Positions 1 through 8,913 of a stretch of DNA of 64,000 nt are shown here, piece by piece. The position numbers and the translations under genes are program-made. This DNA is from Candidatus Koribacter versatilis Ellin345 (GTDB lineage: Bacteria; Acidobacteriota; Terriglobia; Terriglobales; Acidobacteriaceae), in the NCBI RefSeq assembly GCF_000014005.1, contig NC_008009.1, forward strand, positions 4,526,001 to 4,590,000, written 5' to 3'. Within the stretch, counting starts at the first letter, position 1; each line of letters begins with the position of its first letter. Under the pieces are notes generated by a model. The model was not told where the DNA came from. It searched no databases and saw only the letters and a program-made list of their open reading frames with translations.

Positions 1-876
1 GCACATGGTGCACGCCTGGTATTTAGTGGACTGGTTATGTCCCGGTCCGGCGGGTCCCTGCGCTGGGAACGAGTGGCATTGCAGACATAGCAGGTTCACC
101 TGGCTGACGCGCAGCAAACGCGGATTCGTGGATCCGTGCGGCGTGTGGCAGCTGCTACAGCCTTCGGTCTTTACCGGCACGTGTTCGTAAACGAACGGAC
201 CTTGTTTGTCGGCGTGGCACTTATAGCAGGCTGCGTCCCCATTGGCTACGGTGCGCGCCTGTCGAACGGTGGTGGTGCCGTGAACGTTATGGCAGTCTGC
301 GCACTGAATAAGGTGCTCATTGACGCGGTGGTGGTAGGGCTTTGCGAAGTCTGCTTTCGCGGCCGCGTGGCAGGAATAGCAGAGCTCGGGTTGGCTCTTT
401 ACGAGAAGGTGTTCCGGCTCGCGTGCCTGGTGGGGCGAATGGCAGTCGAGGCAGCCAACATTGCTGCCTGCATGGACGGATGACGCAAAGTGGCGCTGTT
501 CCTGCTTTTCTCCGTGGCAGGTCAGACACCGGCTGTTGATTTCCTGCTTCGATACATTCTTGAAAGAGAAGATCTTCGACTTGTCGCCGCCGCCCTCAAC
601 GTGCGCCGACCCCGGCCCGTGACAGGATTCGCATCCGTGGCCGTCGCCCAGCGTAGTTTTGTAGTGAGGGGTCCGCTCGAACTGTGTCTTGTAGAGGTCT
701 TCGTGACACGTCTTGCAGGTGTCAACGCCGACATAGTGTGCAGGCTCTGCCGGCGCCGGAACTGCAGCGCTCTTCTCTTGTGGTCCTGACGCCCGCAATG
801 GGCGAATCACGATGAGAGAGAGGACGACAACGGAAATTGTCCACAGCAAGAATCGTAAGACTCGTCCGACCTGCAC
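1..876 (-). CDS. Decaheme c-type cytochrome, DmsE-like (3' end outside window)
   Basis: The reading frame from a GTG at 876 runs off the left edge without a stop. It starts with a membrane-spanning/signal segment (about residues 5-24) and then carries nine complete CxxCH heme-binding motifs (CKTCH, CESCH, CLTCH, CLDCH, CYSCH, CADCH, CYKCH, CSSCH, CLQCH). A tenth CxxC sits at the edge, its His lying outside. Spacing and sequence (CLTCHGEKQEQ, CLDCHSPH) resemble the DmsE-type decaheme cytochromes, periplasmic electron carriers that pass electrons to outer-membrane or extracellular reductases. GAGGAG lies six bases before the GTG. The monoheme cytochrome at 955-1254 is upstream on the same strand, 78 bases away, so the two may be co-transcribed. 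The electron acceptor cannot be told from the sequence. Confidence 0.85.
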   Translation of the reverse strand, partial: MQVGRVLRFLLWTISVVVLSLIVIRPLRASGPQEKSAAVPAPAEPAHYVGVDTCKTCHEDLYKTQFERTPHYKTTLGDGHGCESCHGPGSAHVEGGGDKSKIFSFKNVSKQEINSRCLTCHGEKQEQRHFASSVHAGSNVGCLDCHSPHQAREPEHLLVKSQPELCYSCHAAAKADFAKPYHHRVNEHLIQCADCHNVHGTTTVRQARTVANGDAACYKCHADKQGPFVYEHVPVKTEGCSSCHTPHGSTNPRLLRVSQVNLLCLQCHSFPAQGPAGPGHNQSTKYQACTMC

Positions 877-954
877 GATCAACTCCTCAACCAACTTCGG
901 CAGTGTTGCAGTGAATCAACAGGAACGCGAGTCGCGATTCGTTCCTATATTGAA

Positions 955-1254
955 CTACAGGCCTTTAACGTAGGCTGCGATGGCCTTCGCTTGATCGTCG
1001 GTAACGCCGGAAATGCCCTTCGTGTGTGGTGCTTTGCTCCCGGCCTTGCCCTTTGTGATCTGGTCGGCGACCGCTCCGGCATCCAGTGCGGTGCCCTTCA
1101 GCGCGGGGGCTTTCATAGCGGGTTTGCCTTCGCCGCTGGCGCCATGACAGTGGGCGCATTTTTTCTTGTAAAGGGCCGCGCCGTCGTCCGCTGCCCACAG
1201 CGCGGTCGAGAGAATTGTCAGAACGAAAACGATGCGGAAAAAGCGGCTTCTCAT
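955..1254 (-). CDS. Monoheme class I cytochrome c
   Basis: A 99-residue exported protein with a signal peptide ending near LWAADD. A single CAHCH heme motif follows, and the C-terminal part has the usual class I cytochrome features (a KAGSKAPHTKG stretch and a final helix DDQAKAIAAYVKGL). These are small soluble periplasmic electron carriers related to cytochrome c551/c5. An in-frame ATG lies six codons further upstream (1272), but the inner ATG has GAGGAA at good spacing and directly starts the signal peptide, so it is preferred. The gene precedes the decaheme cytochrome, which suggests a shared respiratory function. Confidence 0.85.
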   Translation of the reverse strand: MRSRFFRIVFVLTILSTALWAADDGAALYKKKCAHCHGASGEGKPAMKAPALKGTALDAGAVADQITKGKAGSKAPHTKGISGVTDDQAKAIAAYVKGL

Positions 1255-1434
1255 GGAGAAATTCCTCGCCAAATTGAAATCGTGTTTCTTACGGTCCCCA
1301 CACTACTTCAAGAGTGCGAAAACTCTAGTCTCGAATCCACCGGCGAGCAAACTGCTAAATCTTACAGGGCATCGGATTTGGCAGCAGAGACTTACACACG
1401 AACGTGTCCGTCAGTGGGCAGTTACTTTACGGCC

Positions 1435-1467
1435 AAAAAAGTCCGGCATTCCATAGCGGAATGCCGG
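1435..1467 (-). terminator. Rho-independent terminator of the serine hydrolase gene
   Basis: A perfect 10-bp stem (CCGGCATTCC/GGAATGCCGG, 1443-1467) with a five-base loop is followed on the minus strand by a run of six T. It lies about 45 bases after the stop codon at 1514 and ends the minus-strand unit 7000-1514. Confidence 0.85.
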
Positions 1468-1513
1468 GATTATCAGGTAACCGGACTAACTTGCCAGTCT
1501 GCTGATGTCGTTC

Positions 1514-3490
1514 CTAGAACTTCAGGCTTGGCGCAAGGACATGCCATTCCAGAATGAACCAGGTCATGAAAATCGCTGAGAGCACGAACAGGACGTCGTA
1601 AACACGGTTCCACCACCATCGTTGCTCCCACCACGGGCGGAAGAAGTTGTAAATCGCGATCAGCGTCGAAACCACCGCGAGCAAGGCAGTGAACTGGATC
1701 ACTCGATAGAGCCAGTTGCTGCTGGTATTCAGTCCCAGTTCGCCCAGGGCGCTGAAAATGCCGACAACCGTCGCTATAAAGATAAGGTTCAACGCGGCCG
1801 CAAGCATCAGCAGCCGATGACGGCGCGCGTGGACTGGATCGAGGTTCAGACGTTTGTCGTAGTGCCGGCGGGCTGCCGCGCCCACTCCCCAAAGAACCAA
1901 CGCGAGAGAGAAAAAGACGATCGGAGCAATGAGGGTGAAGAGCGCGAATGGCTTGGTGCGGACGGCACCGGGCTTCATCCACATCATGAACGGATAGTCC
2001 ATGGCGAACGACTGGGCGCCGCTGTAGTCGGTAAAGAATTCGAGCTGTGCCTGGCCATCTTGCTCGCGATAGAGGTTCTGCTCAACTTCGACAAATTTCC
2101 TGGGCTGACCGTTGGGCGCCTTGAAATCTTCGATGATGACGTTGCCGTCGGCATCAGCGCCGACCTTCGACTGGCCAATCGCGTTCAGCGCATCCAGCAA
2201 GTTCGGGCCCGGGCGACGGCTGCTCATGTAATAACCTGCGAGACGGGCGGCGTCCTGTTTGGCAGAGGCGATGGCGGTTGTCGGCGGCGGTGTGTAGGGG
2301 AAGTAACGATCGAGAAAATGATGGAACACCGTTTCCCGCAAACCACCTTCAGGTTTCCCGGCGCTATTCTGCGAGATGAAGAACCCGACGTTCGAGTCCA
2401 GAATAAGGTGCAAGTCGCTGTGGAAGTATTGGGTATCGCCGGCGTGGCCAATGATGGTGTGTCCGTTGCGATTTTCCTGATAGAAACCGAGGCACATGCC
2501 GTTCAATCGCGGCCCGACCGAGAACGTGCGCGAGTGCATTTTCTGGGCGGTCGCGGTTTGCAGGATTTGCGCGCCTTCATACTCGCCGTTTTGCAGATGA
2601 GCAATCATGAAGTGCGAGATGTCGTCTGCCGTGATGGCAACGGAGCCCGCAGGGAATGCGGTCACGAACTCATAGGGCTTCGCTTCTCCCGAGCCCACGT
2701 CGTAGCCGGAAGACACGTTGGCTTCCCAGCCCTTCGGAAGAGGCTGGCGAAAAGTGGCGTGCTCCATGTGGAGCGGCTGATAGATGTGGTGCTCGATGTA
2801 GTCGTCGAACGGTTCGCCGGAGACGCGCTGCACGATGTAGCCCGCCAGCGTAGTAGCGTAGTTGGAGTAGGCCGGAACTTTTCCCGGCGGGTAGATGCGA
2901 CGCGGCTGGTGCGATATGACGTAGCCGCGAAGATCTTCCTTACCATTCTGATCTGCCGTAATGAGATCTTTGACCGCTTCTTCGAACCCTGCGGTGTGGG
3001 TCATGATGTTACGTAGGGTGATCGGCTGTCCGAACGCGGCCTCGATTTTGAAATCGAGATATTCGTTTACTTCCTTATCGAGATCCAGCTTGCCTTGTTC
3101 CACCAACTGCATGACAGCTGTCCAGGTGAAGAGCTTGGAGATGCTGCCCGGACGAAACAGGGTTTCGTTCGCTACCACCGGCCGTTTCGTCTTGACGTCG
3201 GCGTAACCGTAGCCCTTCTCATAGATGATCTTGCCGTCTTTTACGACCGAGACCACGGCGCCAGCGATATCGTTGCGAGCGATCTCGGTGGGGACGAGCC
3301 CATCCAAAAAGGCTTCGAGGTCGGCTGCGTCGAGTTCGTGTGTTGATTCCCCGGGAACTACCTTCGAAGTAGCGGGGGCGGCTTCGGGATGCTTTTCTTT
3401 GTTCGTCTTTTGAGGCAGCGGGTTCTGCGCGTTTATGAAGCTGGAACTGATGAGTGCGATACATCCAAGACTGAGTGCGAGTTTTCTCAT
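1514..3490 (-). CDS. Serine hydrolase, beta-lactamase/DD-peptidase fold with membrane C-terminus
   Basis: A 658-residue protein of the PF00144 family (class C beta-lactamase, DD-peptidase, D-aminopeptidase and esterase relatives). It has a signal peptide (MRKLALSLG...INAQ). The SxxK nucleophile motif is SISK near residue 116, YSN near 208, and a HAG triad in place of KTG near 360. A central domain is followed by about four hydrophobic helices at the C-terminus, which would anchor it in the inner membrane with the catalytic part in the periplasm. ATG at 3490 is preferred over upstream starts because it begins the signal peptide and has GGGAG before it. The Oar-like receptor lies 84 bases upstream on the same strand, so uptake and hydrolysis may be linked. 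The substrate cannot be read from sequence. Confidence 0.85.
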   Translation of the reverse strand: MRKLALSLGCIALISSSFINAQNPLPQKTNKEKHPEAAPATSKVVPGESTHELDAADLEAFLDGLVPTEIARNDIAGAVVSVVKDGKIIYEKGYGYADVKTKRPVVANETLFRPGSISKLFTWTAVMQLVEQGKLDLDKEVNEYLDFKIEAAFGQPITLRNIMTHTAGFEEAVKDLITADQNGKEDLRGYVISHQPRRIYPPGKVPAYSNYATTLAGYIVQRVSGEPFDDYIEHHIYQPLHMEHATFRQPLPKGWEANVSSGYDVGSGEAKPYEFVTAFPAGSVAITADDISHFMIAHLQNGEYEGAQILQTATAQKMHSRTFSVGPRLNGMCLGFYQENRNGHTIIGHAGDTQYFHSDLHLILDSNVGFFISQNSAGKPEGGLRETVFHHFLDRYFPYTPPPTTAIASAKQDAARLAGYYMSSRRPGPNLLDALNAIGQSKVGADADGNVIIEDFKAPNGQPRKFVEVEQNLYREQDGQAQLEFFTDYSGAQSFAMDYPFMMWMKPGAVRTKPFALFTLIAPIVFFSLALVLWGVGAAARRHYDKRLNLDPVHARRHRLLMLAAALNLIFIATVVGIFSALGELGLNTSSNWLYRVIQFTALLAVVSTLIAIYNFFRPWWEQRWWWNRVYDVLFVLSAIFMTWFILEWHVLAPSLKF

Positions 3491-3574
3491 TCGTGACTCC
3501 CTAGCCGACAGATCAAGAGCTGCGAGATAAACCCGGCGCAGCCACATTGCGCGGCGCCGGGGAGATGCGTTTTG

Positions 3575-6500
3575 TTAGAAAGAGAACTTCAGCGCCAACT
3601 GCAGAATGCGCGGGTTGGACAGCGTCTTCGTGATGGTTCCAAAACTTGGACCATCGGTGAAGACGTTATCGGGATCGGCGAAATTGACCTGGTTGAAAAC
3701 GTTGAAGGCTTCCGCGCGGAACTCGAAATTGGCAGCTTCACTCAACCGACGTACTGGGAAGACCTTGATCAACGAGAGGTCCGAGCTCGCTTGCGCCGGG
3801 CCCTTGAACAGTCCCAGCGAAGTGTTTCCGAAACCCGTGCCGCCATCCGCCGATGCGGGAGGAGCGGAAGTGAAGCAGGTTGTGTCGATCCATCCGTTCA
3901 GGCGACCAGTAACAGAACCGCCTTTGCTCAGCGAACACCCGGGTGTCATGGTCGCGAAGTCGTAGTTATAACCCTGGGTGTAGACGTTCGTTGGATTCAC
4001 GTCGAGCGCCGGCAGGAGATGTCCGGATTGAAGCGTCGTCACGCCGGCAACTTTCCAGTCTGACAGCAGCGCGCTCGCCCAGCCATGGTCGTGGAACCCG
4101 GGAATTTCGTAAACGTACGAGAGCACAAAACGGTGGGGACGAATAAAGATGTCCGGACCGTGGTCGCGGTTCGGGTTGAAGTTATCGCCAACCTGTGTTC
4201 CGCCGTTCGCGCCGGTCGTGGCGCCCCACACGCTGGTGAGGTCTTTGGCATAGGTATATGAGGCCAGGAACTGCAATCCGTGGCTCAATCGATGTTCCAC
4301 GCTGACCTGCAGCGCGTTGTACCACGAGTAGCCGGTGCTCTGGTCGTAGTAGAGGGCACCGAAGCCTTCATAGGGAATCCGGGCGTAGAAGTTGCCTAAG
4401 GTAGTGTCGGTCTGACCGCGCACCGGATTGTCGGCACTCGCCGCCGATGCCTGGTTCAGGTTGTTGTAGAGGAGCATGTGCGTGCCGTGCGAGCCGGCGT
4501 AGCCCACCTGTACCACCGTTGACTTGGTGATCTGCGCCTGCAAATTCAGTCCGTATTGCTGGAACAGCGGCGGGCGGAGGTTCTGCGCCAAGGCAAACGG
4601 AGAGAGCGTGGTAGTGGCAGCAAATTGTCCGGGAAGGTATTCCACGGGAGCTGAGTACGGGAAGAACTGCGGGAATGCTCCGGGATCGGGGCCGAACGGA
4701 TTGGCGAAGCCTGCAGTCCCTACGGCAGCTCGATACTGTCCCCACGGCTGGTTGGTCTCGAGCTGGAAGTAGGGTTGGCCGGTAATTCGCTGGCGGTAAA
4801 GGCCGTAACCACCGCGTAAAACGAAGCGATCTGAGCCGGGCAACATCCATGCGAAACCGATGCGTGGGTTCCACGTGTTCTGCCCGTCACCGTTGATCGC
4901 GAGATCGTTGCTGGCGCGAGTGACTCCGTCGGGAATCTGCCCCGAAAAGTTGCTGGCAACAATGATGCCTTCGAGACTTCCAGCGGCTCCTGGATTCGGA
5001 TTCACCAGCGAAGGATTCACGTTGGCATTTCTGCCCGCGTTCTCTCCGACATCACCGAGTCGCTCATAGCGGAAGCCCAGATTGAGGGTGAGTCTCTGGG
5101 TAACTTTGAAATCGTCCTGCGCGTAGAGCGACCCGTCCCACACGCGGTAGCCGCGCTGGGTGATGCCCGCGAGGTCGACAGACTGGTAAGGATTGAAGGG
5201 ACCGTCGCCAATCATCAAGCCCGGATAGTCGAGGAAGATCGTATAGCCGGCAAACGCGAACTCGGAGATATTGTCCTGTGAACGCGTGATGTTCCCGCCG
5301 AAGCGGAACGAGTGACGTCCGTGGAACCAGGAGAGCGTGTCCTGGAAGATGTAGTTGTTCTGAGCGATGACGGTCGTCTGGCCGTTGCCGCCTTCATCGA
5401 AGCCGCCGAGCACCGAGATGTTTGCACGTGCATCGTCAAATCCGGGTGCAGTCACACCAATGTCGGAATATTTCAGCGGGAACGACTGGTTGGTGCCGGC
5501 CAGGTTGCGGGTGAATCCAATTTGTGCCTGGTTCACCAGTGCCGAGGTGAACACATAGGTATGGCTGAGCGAGAAATCGCGGAAGTTCTGCGGGTTCTTC
5601 GAGGGAGAACCGGGAACTTGATCGCCAACTGTCTGGGTTTGCGGCAACGTGGATGTCGCTTCACTGTCCGCGTAGAAGAAGCGTTCCTGGAACGTGCTCT
5701 TGGAGTTCTGCAGCCAGTCGAGGTTCACCATGAACTGGTCTTCGTGATAGGGACACGCCACGCTATACGTGGAAAAGCCTTCGGGCAAGCCAGTCGCAGG
5801 ATCGGTTTTGATGACCTGCGGGTTGGGAATCAGGTATTGCCCATTCGAAAGCTTCGCATTGAAGAGCGCCGCGGCCTGCGGACTGATGTTCGCCGCAGTT
5901 ACTGGATTTCCGGTATACGGGTCCATACCGCCGAACGCTGTCGTCGCTCCAACGGCTGCTGCCAACCCTGCATTGGAGCGATCATCGGTCAACACAGGCA
6001 GCGTTACGCTGCTCGAACAGCTCGGATCGATGCCGTTGTTCTGGCGCGTTCCCTGATAGGACGTGAAGAAAAGAAGTTTGTCCCTGACGATAGGGCCGCC
6101 AAACGTGAAACCGAACTGGTTTTGCCGCAGCTCGGCACGAGGCTGGTCGGTCTGTTTGCGGAAGTAATCATTGGCATTCATGGCCTCGTTGCGGAAGAAC
6201 TCCCAACCACTGCCATGCCAGCGATTGGTGCCGGACTTCGTCAGCACGTTCACGTTGGCGCCCGCGTTCCGTCCGAACGAAGCGTCGTATTGGCCAGTCT
6301 GGACCTTGAATTCCTCGATGGTGTCAGGGTTCGGAGCGGACACGCCACCGCTGAAGTGACCGCTCCCCTGGAGGTCGTTGACGTTGACGCCATTCATCTG
6401 AAAATTGTTGTCGGAATAACTGGCGCCGCCGGTCACGAGAGCACCATCCACGCCGCCGCGACCGATCTCGCCGGCATTGAAAATCTCAGCCGAGACGCCC

Positions 6501-7000
6501 GGTGATAGGCCGAGGATTTGCTGATAGTTGCGCGTGACCAAGGGCAGGTTCGCGACTTGACGCTGATCCACGACGTTACCAAGAGAGCTATCTTCGGTCT
6601 TCAGCAGTTCGCCCATATCGTTCACGGAAACGGTTTCATTCTGCGACCCAACTGCCATCTGGACGTTGTCAGCGACGGTCTCCGTGATATGGACGGTGAT
6701 GTCGGGCCGCTCCGCGCGCTTGAAGCCGGTCTTAGTGACCGCCAACACATACGTGCCGGGATTAAGGAGGGAAACCACGTAGGCGCCGGTGTTGGAGGTT
6801 GTAGTGGTGCGAGTTTCGCCCGTGCGGGCGTCGGTCGCCGTGACCGTGGCGTTCGGGATGACGGCTCCAGCCGGATCCGTCACCGTACCGGCGATGGCGC
6901 CTGTGGAAGCGGTTTGGGCCGGAACTGTGTTCACGAGCCCGATGAGTACCAACGACACACAAGCGATATGCAGCACCATACGTTGCCCGAAGAGCGTCAT
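3575..7000 (-). CDS. Oar-like TonB-dependent receptor with carboxypeptidase-regulatory domain (1)
   Basis: A 1,141-residue outer-membrane protein. It has a signal peptide ending near VPAQT, then a carboxypeptidase-regulatory-like beta-sandwich (about 30-115, GAIAGTVTDPAGAVIPNATV). A plug region follows (about 125-230, with VNDLQGSGHFSGGVSAPNPDT), then a long barrel ending in the aromatic residue typical of outer-membrane proteins (LALKFSF). This large family is greatly expanded in Acidobacteriota and is usually thought to import large or complex ligands. GGGAGAG precedes the ATG. The gene is divergent from the MurR/RpiR regulator and is followed by the serine hydrolase, so it may serve the same D-amino-acid or peptide locus. 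The ligand is unknown. Confidence 0.9.
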   Translation of the reverse strand: MTLFGQRMVLHIACVSLVLIGLVNTVPAQTASTGAIAGTVTDPAGAVIPNATVTATDARTGETRTTTTSNTGAYVVSLLNPGTYVLAVTKTGFKRAERPDITVHITETVADNVQMAVGSQNETVSVNDMGELLKTEDSSLGNVVDQRQVANLPLVTRNYQQILGLSPGVSAEIFNAGEIGRGGVDGALVTGGASYSDNNFQMNGVNVNDLQGSGHFSGGVSAPNPDTIEEFKVQTGQYDASFGRNAGANVNVLTKSGTNRWHGSGWEFFRNEAMNANDYFRKQTDQPRAELRQNQFGFTFGGPIVRDKLLFFTSYQGTRQNNGIDPSCSSSVTLPVLTDDRSNAGLAAAVGATTAFGGMDPYTGNPVTAANISPQAAALFNAKLSNGQYLIPNPQVIKTDPATGLPEGFSTYSVACPYHEDQFMVNLDWLQNSKSTFQERFFYADSEATSTLPQTQTVGDQVPGSPSKNPQNFRDFSLSHTYVFTSALVNQAQIGFTRNLAGTNQSFPLKYSDIGVTAPGFDDARANISVLGGFDEGGNGQTTVIAQNNYIFQDTLSWFHGRHSFRFGGNITRSQDNISEFAFAGYTIFLDYPGLMIGDGPFNPYQSVDLAGITQRGYRVWDGSLYAQDDFKVTQRLTLNLGFRYERLGDVGENAGRNANVNPSLVNPNPGAAGSLEGIIVASNFSGQIPDGVTRASNDLAINGDGQNTWNPRIGFAWMLPGSDRFVLRGGYGLYRQRITGQPYFQLETNQPWGQYRAAVGTAGFANPFGPDPGAFPQFFPYSAPVEYLPGQFAATTTLSPFALAQNLRPPLFQQYGLNLQAQITKSTVVQVGYAGSHGTHMLLYNNLNQASAASADNPVRGQTDTTLGNFYARIPYEGFGALYYDQSTGYSWYNALQVSVEHRLSHGLQFLASYTYAKDLTSVWGATTGANGGTQVGDNFNPNRDHGPDIFIRPHRFVLSYVYEIPGFHDHGWASALLSDWKVAGVTTLQSGHLLPALDVNPTNVYTQGYNYDFATMTPGCSLSKGGSVTGRLNGWIDTTCFTSAPPASADGGTGFGNTSLGLFKGPAQASSDLSLIKVFPVRRLSEAANFEFRAEAFNVFNQVNFADPDNVFTDGPSFGTITKTLSNPRILQLALKFSF

Positions 7001-7075
7001 GGTCTCTCCCCCATTTCACCGGCTTTAACGCCAGCCCCAGTCTCTATTTGACGAAAACAAACCCGAACGACATGT

Positions 7076-7107
7076 GAAATAAACGTTTCTTGGAGTCTAA
7101 ACGTTTC
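7076..7107. promoter_or_regulatory. Candidate operator(s) between receptor and RpiR regulator
   Basis: The 200-base divergent region holds GAAATAAACGTTTC (7076-7089), an inverted repeat GAAA-N6-TTTC. TAAACGTTTC, with a palindromic AAACGTTT core, occurs twice (7080-7089 and 7098-7107), 18 bases apart, so both would face roughly the same side of the helix. A third partial inverted repeat, TTTTC-N5-GAAAA, lies near 7157-7172. RpiR-family regulators commonly bind A/T-rich inverted repeats of this general kind. The link to the neighbouring regulator is inference. Confidence 0.4.
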
Positions 7108-7223
7108 AAGTGGCAGAACTGTAGAACTCGCGGGTAATCGCTGTCAAGCCGCATTTTTAGATATTTTTCATCTGGAAAATCAAATGAAACATATGATACG
7201 TTGCAAGCCGAGCGCGACCACAA

Positions 7224-8108
7224 ATGCAGATGCGAGATGGGAAGGCACCGGCAAAAGGCAAGTGGCGGTTAATGAGCCAGGCGGAGCGGATTGCTCAATT
7301 GAGCCCGCGCCGCCGCGAGATTGTGCGCCCCGCGTTCGAAGACCCGCGGCGGTTCGTTTTGCTCAGCGTCCGCGACATGGCGGACAAGCTCGGGACGGAT
7401 CCAGCGACGATGGTGCGCATCGCGCAGAACCTTGGATTCGAGAGCTACAAAGAGTTTCAGCACTACTTGCATGAGTTGTCGGTGGTGAGGGCGACCTCGC
7501 TGGACACGCTGGAGGCGAGCGCGTCGACGGATTCCGATGTGGTCTCGGTGATGCGGGCCTGCCTCGACCAGGAACTCAAAAACATTCGAGCGCTCTACAA
7601 CGGACTCGACCTGGAGAAGCTCGGAACTGCGGCACGCAGGATGTGGCGAGCGCGACGAATCCTGGTGGTTGGCGGTGATGCGGCGACTTCCCTCGTCTCG
7701 TACACGGAATATCACTTCAACGTGATCGGGCTGCCTGCCTATGCGGCTACCTCGCCGGGCGTTGCAGTACACGCCGTGCGCAGCCTCGGCAAGAGTGATG
7801 TGCTGCTCGCGATCAGCTTCCGGCGCGGCCTCAGGATGACGATTGAGGCGATCCAGCAGGCGCGCAATGCGGGGGCCTACTGCATCGGGATTACCGATAC
7901 CTACATCTCGCCGGTTGCAAGGTTTGCGGATGAGTTCTTCCTTGCCGGCATCGATTCGAATTCCTTCGGTGTCTCCTACTCCGCGCCAATGTGCCTGCTG
8001 AATGTGTTCCTGGTGGCGATTGCACAAGCGCAGCGGGCCAAAACTCTGGAAGTGATGACCAAGGTCGCAGAAGAGCAGTCGCACGGATCGCGCTTCTACC
8101 AGGAATAA
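7224..8108 (+). CDS. MurR/RpiR-family transcriptional regulator
   Basis: A 294-residue protein with an N-terminal RpiR helix-turn-helix (about 20-95, RDMADKLGTDPATMVRIAQNLGFESYKEF) and a C-terminal SIS sugar-isomerase-fold domain (about 125-265, ILVVGGDAATSLVSYTEYHF and SDVLLAISFRRGL). Family members sense phosphosugars or related small molecules, for example N-acetylmuramate-6-phosphate for MurR. Start is uncertain: ATG at 7224, 7230 or 7272 are in frame and none has a strong ribosome-binding site; the 7272 start would still keep the whole HTH domain. It is followed 16 bases later by the acyltransferase and racemase genes and diverges from the receptor, so it is the likely local regulator. 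Confidence 0.88.
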   Translation: MQMRDGKAPAKGKWRLMSQAERIAQLSPRRREIVRPAFEDPRRFVLLSVRDMADKLGTDPATMVRIAQNLGFESYKEFQHYLHELSVVRATSLDTLEASASTDSDVVSVMRACLDQELKNIRALYNGLDLEKLGTAARRMWRARRILVVGGDAATSLVSYTEYHFNVIGLPAYAATSPGVAVHAVRSLGKSDVLLAISFRRGLRMTIEAIQQARNAGAYCIGITDTYISPVARFADEFFLAGIDSNSFGVSYSAPMCLLNVFLVAIAQAQRAKTLEVMTKVAEEQSHGSRFYQE

Positions 8109-8124
8109 TCCTCGTGGAGATTGA

Positions 8125-8913
8125 GTGAATCAGCAGATGCAATCCTCACAGTCCAGCCCAGGCGATGCAGCGACGGCTGCCAGCGTGGTGATACGGCCCT
8201 GCGCCACTCCGGAAGAATTTCGGGCGTGCGTGGAGGTGGAAACGGAAGTCTGGAACTTCGATGCAAGTGAGGCGGTGTCGCACCACATCATGGCGGTGGC
8301 ACACGAGACCGGAGGCCAGGTCTTCGGCGCTTTCGACGGGCAACGCATGATCGGCTTTGCGTTGGCGTTCCCTGCTATTCGCGACGGTCATGTCCACTTG
8401 CATTCGCACATGGCTGCCGTGATCTCCGCCTACCAGGAGCGTGGCATCGGTCAGATGCTGAAGCTGAAGCAGCGTGAGGAAGCTCTGTCGCGGGGGATCA
8501 AGCTGATCGAGTGGACGTTTGACCCGCTGCAAACACGAAATGCAAATTTCAATATCCGCAGGTTGGGAGCGGTGGTGCGCCGGTATCTTCCGAATTTTTA
8601 CGGAGTGTCATCCAGTCCTCTGCATTCCAATTTGCCGACGGACCGTCTGGTTGCCGCGTGGCACCTGGATTCAGGGCGGGTGCGGGCTCATATTGCCGGT
8701 AAAGCACATGAGCCTGGCGACAACCAACGCAAGATTTCTGTCCCGAAAAACATGAACGAACTTCGCCATGCGGATCCTTCGAAAGCCGCGGAAATTCAAT
8801 TGGGTGTACGTCGGCAATGCCAGGATGCATTTGAGCAACAGTACACAGTGACTGCATTTACAACCGACGAAAACAACGGCTATTTCATTTTGGAAAAAAA
8901 TTATGCGTATTGA
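8125..8913 (+). CDS. GNAT acyltransferase, likely D-amino-acid N-acyl/succinyltransferase
   Basis: A 262-residue GNAT-fold protein of the COG3375 type. Acyl-CoA-binding sequence is seen as AVISAYQERGIGQMLKLKQREEAL (an R/Q-x-x-G-x-G/A-like loop, about residues 98-121), with the family-typical run EWTFDPLQTRNANFNIRRLGA after it. Its stop overlaps the start of the racemase gene by 11 bases, so the two are translationally coupled. In Geobacillus kaustophilus a GNAT succinyl-CoA:D-amino-acid N-succinyltransferase works with an N-succinylamino-acid racemase to convert D- into L-amino acids; the same pairing here suggests the same chemistry. Acyl donor and amino-acid range are not visible in the sequence. 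Confidence 0.8.
   Translation: MNQQMQSSQSSPGDAATAASVVIRPCATPEEFRACVEVETEVWNFDASEAVSHHIMAVAHETGGQVFGAFDGQRMIGFALAFPAIRDGHVHLHSHMAAVISAYQERGIGQMLKLKQREEALSRGIKLIEWTFDPLQTRNANFNIRRLGAVVRRYLPNFYGVSSSPLHSNLPTDRLVAAWHLDSGRVRAHIAGKAHEPGDNQRKISVPKNMNELRHADPSKAAEIQLGVRRQCQDAFEQQYTVTAFTTDENNGYFILEKNYAY

Noticed and set aside
1622-3016. A 464-codon plus-strand frame
   Set aside because: Opposite the serine hydrolase with its complete active-site motifs.
5312-6505. A 397-codon plus-strand frame
   Set aside because: Opposite the first Oar-like receptor; composition is that of a shadow frame.
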